The notes under the pieces were generated by a model, which saw only the letters and a list, made by a program, of their open reading frames with translations, did not search any database and was not told the origin of the DNA. Source: an uncultured Ruaniaceae bacterium (GTDB lineage Bacteria > Actinomycetota > Actinomycetes > Actinomycetales > Beutenbergiaceae). Taken from it: a DNA stretch of 6,389 nt. The position numbers and the translations under genes are program-made. The stretch is taken from the NCBI GenBank assembly GCA_947251855.1, contig CAMXUZ010000035.1, positions 1-6,389 of the forward strand, written 5' to 3'. Below, in pieces: positions 1-5,245 of this stretch; position 1 is the first letter of the stretch; each line of letters opens with the position of its first letter.

Positions 1-1
1 G

Positions 2-361
2 GAAGGCGTGTGGGCGCCAGCGGAGTACGGCGCGCACGTGCGCGACGTCTGCATGGTGTTTCGTGCGCGGGTGAGAGCGATGTTGCTCCACGACGAGCCG
101 TCCTATCCGGATTGGGATCAGGATGAGGCGGCAATATCCGCACGATACCTGGAGCAGAGCCCCAGTGCTACTGCTGACGATCTGGCAACCGCGGCGGATG
201 ACTTCCTCCGTGATATTGCCGAGCTCTCCGCGGTCGAGTATGACAGGGCGGGGCGACGCTCAGATGGTTACCTCTTCACGGTGCGGAGCCTGCTGCAGTA
301 CTTCTTTCACGAGCTAGTGCACCACTGGTGGGACGTGAGCGGCGAGACGTTCGGAGATTGA
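2..361 (+). CDS. DinB-like fold protein, 3' part (5' end cut by window edge)
   Basis: The reading frame is open to the left edge, so this is the C-terminal ~119 residues of a longer protein. The visible part begins E-G-V-W-A-P-A-E-Y-G-A-H-V-R-D-V. A 'W(S/A)P.EYG.HVRDV' helix, an acidic 'YPDWDQDE' segment, a 'GRRSDG..FTV' stretch and a closing 'FFHELVHHWWDV' helix are together typical of the actinobacterial DinB / mycothiol-dependent maleylpyruvate isomerase-like four-helix bundle family. The His in 'GAHVRD' and the two His in 'HELVHH' are in the right places to be the family's metal-binding histidines. Members are often annotated as DinB family or maleylpyruvate isomerase N-terminal domain proteins; the reaction of this one cannot be told from the sequence. 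A GTG at position 8 is an internal valine rather than the start, because homologous sequence continues before it. It lies 81 bases upstream of the next gene and is probably a separate transcription unit. Confidence 0.8.
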   Translation, partial: EGVWAPAEYGAHVRDVCMVFRARVRAMLLHDEPSYPDWDQDEAAISARYLEQSPSATADDLATAADDFLRDIAELSAVEYDRAGRRSDGYLFTVRSLLQYFFHELVHHWWDVSGETFGD

Positions 362-442
362 CGCACGCCATCCCTCTGACATTGCGTAAACTATCACCTG
401 TTCATATGCCCAGCTGTACGGCAGAAAGACGGAGTTGTAGCC
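362..442 (+). promoter_or_regulatory. Intergenic region probably holding the promoter of the small-protein/subtilase pair
   Basis: This is the only non-coding stretch upstream of the two-gene unit that starts at 443. It is locally AT-richer than the flanking genes. CTGACA at 376-381 is one mismatch from a -35 consensus, but the sequence 16-18 bases downstream is a poor -10. TTGCGT (383-388 area) followed about 17 bases later by TATGCC (405-410) is another weak pair. No choice between them is firm. A good Shine-Dalgarno GGAG at 431-434 lies 8 bases before the GTG start at 443. No clear terminator hairpin for the preceding DinB-like gene was found here. Confidence 0.3.
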
Positions 443-763
443 GTGACGGGAAGTAGTCAGGTCCGGGTTGGCGACAGCGTGCTGCCGGTCACTCAGGAAC
501 TGTTGAGCGATTCGTCAGCGATAGCGACCTTTCAACTGTCACCAGAAGGAGCTAATGACGGCGCAACAGCGAGGTATGGCTACACGTTGGCGATGGTCGC
601 CTTCTACGCGCAACAGTACTTCGCAAAGCATCGGCGGTCGCTGAGTGACGACGTGCAAGCAATTCCTGGATCGCTCCAGCACACGATCGAGACTCATCGC
701 CGGGCGGCTGAGGCGCTAGTGGTCAGCGGCGCCGACGCGGGCTCGATAAAGGAATTTAGGTGA
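443..763 (+). CDS. Small hypothetical protein (106 aa) coupled to the subtilase
   Basis: I do not recognise this protein. It starts at GTG with GGAG 8 bases upstream. There is no signal peptide and no membrane segment. Residues about 1-45 are polar and Ser/Ala/Gly-rich. Residues about 46-66 form a Tyr/Phe-rich, likely helical stretch (YTLAMVAFYAQQYFAKHRR). A second likely helix runs over about 76-95 (SLQHTIETHRRAAEALVV), and the end is charged. There are no cysteines and no tryptophan, so the WXG motif is absent, and I see no YxxxD/E secretion motif. Its TGA stop shares four bases with the GTG start of the protease (GTGA, 760-763), which implies translational coupling and a shared function. 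By size, two-helix look and context it could be an EspC/WXG100-like helical-hairpin protein, a substrate or a chaperone of the protease, but that is inference. Its sampled G+C (about 55-58%) is lower than that of the right-hand genes. That it is a real gene is well supported by the ribosome site and coupling; its function is unknown. Confidence 0.75.
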   Translation: MTGSSQVRVGDSVLPVTQELLSDSSAIATFQLSPEGANDGATARYGYTLAMVAFYAQQYFAKHRRSLSDDVQAIPGSLQHTIETHRRAAEALVVSGADAGSIKEFR

Positions 764-2241
764 AGAACTTTATTTTCGGGGCCTTGTTGTCGATACTCGG
801 TCTCGCACTGGTTCCGCCCGCGGCGGCCGCGCCAGTTCTCGACGAGCAAAGCCGAGAGGCGGGTCTTTGGCACTTCGATCGACTCCACCTGGATGAGATT
901 CACGAGTTGGGGATCACCGGGGAGGGAGTAACAATCGCTGTTATCGATGACGGCATCAATACCCAGGTTCCCGAGTTGGCGGGGGCGAACATCGACGTGA
1001 AGGGACGCTGGTGCGTAGATTTCGAATCGGGAGAAGCGCAGCCAGCGGAGAGTACTGACCTCGAGATCTCTGAACACGGTACTTCGGTGGTATCGATGAT
1101 CGTCGGTAACGGTGCCGCCGCGGACGGCGGCACGGGAGCGCGGGGAGTCGCCCCAGGAGCGAATATCTGGTTCTACGCAGGTTCGCCGTCCACAGAAGAC
1201 GGCTCGGTCACGTGCCGCCCGATGCAACCCGAAGAGTCAACAACTGAGCTCACGATCCGGGCGCCCTCCTCGATGGAGATCGAAGGCGGAGAGTTCGAGT
1301 TCATTGACGATGGCGCCTGGGAGGCCGAAGCGATGGCCGCACTGGATGCGATTCGCAACGGGGCGGACGTCATCAGCATCTCGGTCGTGGGGGGCGGATC
1401 GCCGTCGTGGGAGACGGTTGTCGCAGAAGCCGTTCGAGAAGGCGTGGTGATCGTCGCGGGAACATCCAATCCCGGGGGCGGTGGTGGCTTGGTGAGCGAC
1501 GTGCCGGCGACGTATAACGGCGCGGTCGCGGTCAACTCGGTCGATAGCGACGCAGAAATTATTTCCGTGGATGGTGAGCGGGCGGACGGGTCGACAAATC
1601 TTGCTGTCGTTGCACCGGGAGTCGAGCTGTTGGTCCCGAGCTCGTCGACCGCGTGGTCGCCAACTATCTCTGGTGGAAACTCGCTCGCCACCCCGATCGT
1701 GGCCGCGGTAGTGGCGCTCGGACTCGAGAACCAACCTGAGGCGAGTGCCCACCAGATTCTCCAGGCGATGATCCGTACGACAGGGAGCCGTGAATTCGGT
1801 GAACCGGAGTGGATTGATCGCCGATACGGATACGGCGTCGTGAATCCGAAAGCGATGCTCGAGGTGGACGCCGTAGAATTACCTGAAGAGAATCCGCTGT
1901 TCGTCAGCGATCCGGAAGATCCTCGGTGCACCGATTCCCTCACCGGGGAGAACCCGAGATCTGTGGCTGAATGCTTGGAGTGGTCAATCACGCCAGTGCC
2001 GGAGGACGTATGGTCGGAAGCGAACCCATCTGCCCAAGATGAGGTCCCCGAGGGGGAGGCGGCTCCTGGCACTCCTGCTGAGCCGTCCGAGGGTGAGGCG
2101 AGCGGAGAGGGCCTCGCCGAGCAAGAGGAGACCGGTAGCGTGACGACATGGATCGTGATCGGCGGCGGAGTTCTCCTCCTGCTTGTGACGATGACCGGCC
2201 TCGTCCTGGTGAAGAACGCCCGCAGAGCAAGCAATCGGTAG
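760..2241 (+). CDS. Subtilisin-family (S8) serine protease, mycosin-like, membrane-anchored
   Basis: A 493-residue secreted protease. Its GTG start has AAAGGA (748-753) six bases upstream and overlaps the preceding stop. Order of parts: Sec signal peptide ~1-24 (basic MKN, hydrophobic core, Ala-rich cleavage site); short N-terminal segment without a long I9 propeptide; catalytic Asp63 (AVIDDGIN), His106 (EHGTSV), likely oxyanion-hole Asn237 (VAGTSNPGG) and nucleophile Ser308 (GGNSLATP). The domain ends near 'GYGVVNPKAML' (~357-367). A Pro/Glu-rich linker (~411-460) leads to one transmembrane helix (~463-484) and a basic tail (KNARRASNR), so the catalytic domain should sit outside the membrane. 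Cys85, 152, 390 and 405 could form two disulfides. This is the layout of type VII secretion mycosins (MycP), which process ESX substrates and stabilise the secretion complex, but no Ecc gene is in the window. Oddities are GNS for the usual GTS, GTSN for the usual AGN, and a ~45-residue acidic insertion at ~141-185. The S8 family call is very sure; the mycosin role is moderately sure. Confidence 0.93.
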   Translation: MKNFIFGALLSILGLALVPPAAAAPVLDEQSREAGLWHFDRLHLDEIHELGITGEGVTIAVIDDGINTQVPELAGANIDVKGRWCVDFESGEAQPAESTDLEISEHGTSVVSMIVGNGAAADGGTGARGVAPGANIWFYAGSPSTEDGSVTCRPMQPEESTTELTIRAPSSMEIEGGEFEFIDDGAWEAEAMAALDAIRNGADVISISVVGGGSPSWETVVAEAVREGVVIVAGTSNPGGGGGLVSDVPATYNGAVAVNSVDSDAEIISVDGERADGSTNLAVVAPGVELLVPSSSTAWSPTISGGNSLATPIVAAVVALGLENQPEASAHQILQAMIRTTGSREFGEPEWIDRRYGYGVVNPKAMLEVDAVELPEENPLFVSDPEDPRCTDSLTGENPRSVAECLEWSITPVPEDVWSEANPSAQDEVPEGEAAPGTPAEPSEGEASGEGLAEQEETGSVTTWIVIGGGVLLLLVTMTGLVLVKNARRASNR

Positions 2242-2338
2242 ATGAAAGACCCGGGAGAGCGTGGCCACTTCGCTCCGCAGCACGACGGCGAGTACCGGTC
2301 AGGAGCAGGTGCCCGAAGAGCAGTTCTCCACGCAAAGA
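2242..2338. other. Short convergent intergenic gap with a weak stem-loop
   Basis: These 97 bases separate the subtilase stop from the converging Lrp-type gene. An inverted repeat GAGCG (2257-2261) / CGCTC (2271-2275) with a 9-base loop could be a weak terminator for the subtilase unit. It lies 16 bases after the stop and has no T-tract. GAGCAG is repeated directly at 2303-2308 and 2318-2323, which I regard as chance. An ATG directly after the subtilase stop opens a frame that runs on antisense to the regulator; it has no ribosome site and a composition typical of a shadow frame. Confidence 0.3.
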
Positions 2339-2830
2339 CTATTCGTGGTTCGAGGGTGCTGAGGGGACCCAGTTCCCCCGGCGGGCGTCGAACACGACCT
2401 GAGTCTCAGTTCCGCGAACGGCGGGTTGCACGGTCACGTGATCGAGGACGAAGTTCTTCAACTCCTCCCGGTCTGCCACGGCAACATCGATAACAAAATC
2501 TGAGCGGCCGGTGAGGTGGACCACCCGAAGCACGTTCGGCGTCCCGGCCATCGTGGCCATGAAATGGTCCACCGCCTCCCGTGAATGACTCGACATGTAC
2601 ACGGTGATGATCGCTTGTAGGCCGTACCCGAGCAACGCATGGTCGAGTTCGAGCCGCGGCGGGCTCATCGCCCCGCTGCTGTGCAAGCGCCGCACCCGGT
2701 ACGCACACGTCGATTCCGCGACCCCGAGCTCCTCGGCGAGCGCCTTGTTCGTCATGCGCGGGTCAGCGTTGAGCAACCGCACGATCGCGTAGTCCAGGGA
2801 ATCAAAATTGGTCGAAGAGGGACGCCTCAT
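2339..2830 (-). CDS. Lrp/AsnC-family transcriptional regulator
   Basis: A 163-residue protein, the usual length for the family. Residues ~9-60 are the AsnC-type winged helix-turn-helix: 'LDYAIVRLLNADPRMTNKALAEELGVAESTCAYRVRRL' shows the standard order of first helix, 'T...LAEELGV' helix and 'ST...RV.RL' recognition helix. Residues ~70-150 form the RAM (effector-binding, oligomerising) domain, with the characteristic 'HLTGRSDFVIDVAVAD' (105-120) segment. Such proteins are cytoplasmic dimers/octamers that often sense an amino acid and control an adjacent gene. It is divergent from the PLP-dependent sulfur amino acid enzyme at 2932, so local control of that gene, plus autoregulation, is the natural inference; MdeR/mdeA in Pseudomonas is a known parallel. 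No Shine-Dalgarno precedes the ATG at 2830, but TAGAGT sits seven bases upstream, which fits a leaderless transcript. The ligand cannot be read from the sequence. Confidence 0.93.
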   Translation of the reverse strand: MRRPSSTNFDSLDYAIVRLLNADPRMTNKALAEELGVAESTCAYRVRRLHSSGAMSPPRLELDHALLGYGLQAIITVYMSSHSREAVDHFMATMAGTPNVLRVVHLTGRSDFVIDVAVADREELKNFVLDHVTVQPAVRGTETQVVFDARRGNWVPSAPSNHE

Positions 2831-2931
2831 AAAAGCAACTCTAGTTGGTGGCCAGGCAAAATGTGCGCGTGGATGTTGTTTTTACTGCAGGCACAATTGT
2901 TGTGAACTGCGTGGCCCGTGAGAATGAGGGC
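2831..2931. promoter_or_regulatory. Divergent promoter/operator region between Lrp-type regulator and PLP enzyme
   Basis: This 101-base gap must hold both promoters. For the regulator (- strand), TAGAGT (2843-2838) fits the actinobacterial -10 pattern TANNNT and is seven bases from its ATG; no good -35 was found. For the enzyme (+ strand), the AT-rich tract 2873-2904 is the likely promoter zone, but no convincing -35/-10 pair could be fixed. Inside it lies the 8-base perfect palindrome ACAATTGT (2893-2900), part of CACAA-TTG-TTGTG (2892-2904). A symmetric AT-rich site in a divergent gap is the sort of place an Lrp/AsnC protein binds. That assignment is inference. Confidence 0.45.
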
Positions 2932-4089
2932 ATGAATGCTGGTTTTAATACCCGCGCGGTGCACGCGGGCCGGGCCGACCTGACCGATCTCGGCGTGCAC
3001 GCGCTTCCCATCGACCTATCGACGACGAACCCGCTTCCCGACATCGACGCCGGCGGAGCATCCTACGAGCAACTCGCGAGCGGAGGGGATGTTCCCGAGG
3101 ACGGCAGCGCCGTCTACGCCCGGTTGTGGAATCCTACCGTCGCCCGATTCGAGACGGCGCTCGCGAACCTGGAGGGTGCCGAGGCCGCCGTCGCGTTCTC
3201 CTCGGGGATGGCAGGGATCACCGCGATGCTGATGTCGCTGACCCAGGGCCGCGGCAAGCCGCACGTGGTGGCCGTGCGCCCGCTCTACGGCGGAACCGAC
3301 TACTTGCTCGCCTCCGGGCTGCTCGGCACTGAGGTGACGTTCTGCGACGCAGGGGCCGTTGCCGATGCGATCACACCGAAGACTGGGTTGGTGCTGCTGG
3401 AGACACCCGCCAACCCGACCCTCGAACTCGTCGATATCGCCGCGGTGGTAGACCAAGCCGGAGAGGTTCCCGTCGCCGTCGACAACACGTTCGCCACCCC
3501 CGTGCTGCAAAGACCGCTGGAGCAAGGCGCCGCCCTCTCCTTCCACAGCGCGACGAAATACCTTGGTGGGCACGGGGGCGCGGTCGGTGGGATCGTCGCC
3601 TGTTCCACCGAACTGGCGACCCTGCTCCGTCAGACCCGCGCGATCACCGGCGGGATTCTGCACCCGCTCGCGGCGTACCTGTTTCACCGGGGGCTCACCA
3701 CCCTGCCGGTGCGGATCCGCGCCCAGCAAGAGGCGGCGAGGCAGGTCGCCGCGCGGCTCACCGAGCACCCCGAGGTGGAGCGCGTGTACTTCCCGGGAAC
3801 GGGGGCGGACGCCGATCTGCTCGGAGCGCAGATGGCCGGGCCCGGGGCGATGGTCTCGATCAAGCTGCGCGGCGGATACGCGGCGGCGGAGAAACTGACC
3901 TCGAACGTGAAAGTGTTCACCCATGCGGTCTCCCTCGGCGGGGTGGACTCGCTGATCCAGCACCCGGCGGCGCTCACGCACCGCCCGGTCGCCCCCGAGG
4001 CGCGCCCGGGTGCAGATGTCGTGCGGATGTCGATCGGCTTGGAGGATCCCGCAGACCTCATTGCGGATCTGGAGAGGGCCCTCGCCTGA
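2932..4089 (+). CDS. PLP-dependent Cys/Met metabolism enzyme (cystathionine gamma-synthase / gamma-lyase family)
   Basis: A 385-residue fold-type I PLP enzyme of full family length. Visible signatures: Tyr62-x-Arg64 with 'WNPT' (phosphate contact from the partner subunit), 'SSGMAG' 90-95, Tyr119 in 'LYGGT' (ring stacking), 'ETPANPT' 157-163, Asp184 in 'VDNTFATP', Lys209 in 'SATKYLGGHGG' (Schiff base with PLP), 'SLGGVDSLIQHP' 334-345, and Arg365 in 'VRMSIGLED' (substrate carboxylate). The family performs gamma-elimination or gamma-replacement on cystathionine, methionine or O-acyl-homoserine in the cytoplasm. Gly sits where methionine gamma-lyases carry a reactive Cys (YGGT rather than YGCT), which argues against a classic methionine gamma-lyase, although the Lrp-type neighbour recalls mdeA. 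The ATG at 2932 is preferred because homologous sequence begins 'FNTRAVHAG'. The frame is open upstream to TTG 2845 with GTG 2911 between, and a GAGGG at 2926-2930 is too close to the ATG to be ideal. Family is certain; exact reaction is not. Confidence 0.92.
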   Translation: MNAGFNTRAVHAGRADLTDLGVHALPIDLSTTNPLPDIDAGGASYEQLASGGDVPEDGSAVYARLWNPTVARFETALANLEGAEAAVAFSSGMAGITAMLMSLTQGRGKPHVVAVRPLYGGTDYLLASGLLGTEVTFCDAGAVADAITPKTGLVLLETPANPTLELVDIAAVVDQAGEVPVAVDNTFATPVLQRPLEQGAALSFHSATKYLGGHGGAVGGIVACSTELATLLRQTRAITGGILHPLAAYLFHRGLTTLPVRIRAQQEAARQVAARLTEHPEVERVYFPGTGADADLLGAQMAGPGAMVSIKLRGGYAAAEKLTSNVKVFTHAVSLGGVDSLIQHPAALTHRPVAPEARPGADVVRMSIGLEDPADLIADLERALA

Positions 4090-4101
4090 AGCGGCCGAGG
4101 G
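4079..4101. terminator. Stem-loop between convergent genes, likely bidirectional terminator
   Basis: CCCTCGCC (4079-4086) pairs with GGCCGAGGG (4093-4101) with one bulged C (4095), giving an 8-bp, almost all-G/C stem and a six-base loop TGAAGC. The TGA stop of the PLP enzyme lies in the loop, and the ABC ATPase stop from the other strand is five bases beyond the stem. There is no T-tract on either side, as is often seen for actinobacterial terminators. The gap between the two stops is only 16 bases, so this is the one structure available to separate the two transcription units. Confidence 0.5.
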
Positions 4102-4105
4102 GGAG

Positions 4106-5245
4106 CTAATCCGGCAGCGCTGGGTTGATCGGGGTGGCGTCGTGGCCGGTCTCGGCGTCGAGGAGTTCCGCCGGCGGGGCCTGCTCGGTGAGCGGGGCGC
4201 CGGCCTGGATCGGGTCCACCCGAGTGGGGGTGATCTCGCCGGTGAAGATCTCCTCGGCCCAATGGCAGGCGACCTTGTGCTCGCCGTTGATCTCGGCGAT
4301 GTCCAGCGTGCGCAGGACTGGGCGCTCGGTATCGCACCGGATCTCCTGACGCCAGGGGCTGCGCGTGTGGAAGCGGCACCCCGTGGGCGGATTCGCCGGG
4401 CTGGGCAGATCGCCGGCGAGGAGGATCTGCTCCCGGGAGTCCTCCACCTCGGGATCCGGCACGGGCACCGCCGAGAGCAGTGACCGCGTGTAGGGATGCA
4501 GCGGATAGCGGTAGATCTCACCTGCGGGGGCTTCTTCCACGAGCGCGCCGAGGTACATCACTCCGATCCGGTCGGAGATGTGCCGAACGACCGCGAGGTC
4601 GTGGGCGATGACGACGTAGGTGAGCCCGAACTCCTCCTGCAGCTCCTGCAGGAGGTTGAGCACCTGGGCCTGCACCGAGACGTCGAGGGCAGAGACCGGT
4701 TCGTCGGCGACGATGAGTTCGGGATCGACGCAGAGTGCGCGGGCGATGCCGATCCGCTGCCGCTGCCCGCCGGAGAACTCGTGGGGATACTTGCTCAAGG
4801 CCTCCGCCGGGAGCCCGACCGCTTCGAGCAGCTCCACGAGCCGTTCCCGGCCGGAACCGCGCTTCGAGAGGTTGTGCGCCCGCATCCCCTCCAGCAGCAG
4901 CTGCTCCACGGTTTGGCGGGGGTCGAGGCTGCCGAGGGGATCCTGGAAGACCATCTGCATGTGCCGGCGTTGCCGTCGCAGCGCCTCGCCCTTGAGCTTG
5001 AGCACGTCCACACCATCGAAGTTCACCTCGCCCGTGGCCGTCTCCTCCAGGTTGAGCACCGCGCGCCCGAACGTAGATTTACCGCACCCGGACTCCCCGA
5101 CGAGCCCGTAGGTCTCTCCCCGGTAGACGGTCACGTCCATCCCGTCGACCGCGCGGACGTGGCCCACGGTCTTGTCGAAAATCAGTCCCCGCTTGATCGG
5201 GAAGTGCACTTTCACGTTCCGGGTCTGAAGCAGGATGTCAGCCAT
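4106..5245 (-). CDS. Peptide ABC importer ATP-binding protein, OppF/DppF-like
   Basis: A 379-residue cytoplasmic ATPase, second in a heterodimer that drives oligopeptide/dipeptide uptake. Motifs: Walker A 'GESGCGKST' 50-58, Q-loop Gln101 (VFQDP), signature 'FSGGQRQR' 157-164, Walker B 'LIVADEP' 177-183 and H-loop His215 (IAHDL). The C-terminal Opp/Dpp domain follows with '[16 protein letters not shown]' (~250-265) and a Cys motif. In the second, Cys290, Cys304 and Cys327 are present but the usual 'RCP' Cys is Ser296. A ~50-residue acidic, Pro-rich tail follows the 'CHW' that normally ends the domain. The start is the ATG at 5245, with GGAGG six bases upstream, and not the longer open frame to 5407, whose extra residues are antisense-like and overlap the upstream ATPase. 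The start overlaps the upstream gene's stop by eight bases, implying coupling. The two-gene order (D then F) and the '[12 protein letters not shown]' stretch favour OppF/DppF; peptide specificity cannot be told. The gene ends the operon, converging on the PLP enzyme. Confidence 0.95.
   Translation of the reverse strand: MADILLQTRNVKVHFPIKRGLIFDKTVGHVRAVDGMDVTVYRGETYGLVGESGCGKSTFGRAVLNLEETATGEVNFDGVDVLKLKGEALRRQRRHMQMVFQDPLGSLDPRQTVEQLLLEGMRAHNLSKRGSGRERLVELLEAVGLPAEALSKYPHEFSGGQRQRIGIARALCVDPELIVADEPVSALDVSVQAQVLNLLQELQEEFGLTYVVIAHDLAVVRHISDRIGVMYLGALVEEAPAGEIYRYPLHPYTRSLLSAVPVPDPEVEDSREQILLAGDLPSPANPPTGCRFHTRSPWRQEIRCDTERPVLRTLDIAEINGEHKVACHWAEEIFTGEITPTRVDPIQAGAPLTEQAPPAELLDAETGHDATPINPALPD

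Noticed and set aside
1173..2234. Long open frame (353 codons) antisense to the subtilase
   Set aside because: Ser/Thr/Pro-rich composition without recognisable domains; it mirrors a well-supported protease gene and has no ribosome site of note.
2363..2378. GGGGA/TCCCC inverted repeat as a terminator for the Lrp-type gene
   Set aside because: Only five pairs, no T-tract, and it lies inside the gene before its stop.
2242..2493. ATG directly after the subtilase stop opening an 83-codon frame
   Set aside because: No ribosome site, Arg/Ser/Pro-rich product, and most of it lies antisense to the Lrp-type gene.
2845..2931. N-terminal extension of the PLP enzyme from TTG 2845 or GTG 2911
   Set aside because: The extra residues do not resemble the family, would consume the promoter region and have no good ribosome site; family homology begins just after ATG 2932.
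3016..4521. 501-codon open frame on the minus strand across the PLP enzyme and the end of the ABC gene
   Set aside because: Arg/Pro/Gly-rich shadow typical of high-GC DNA; it overlaps two certain genes in other frames.
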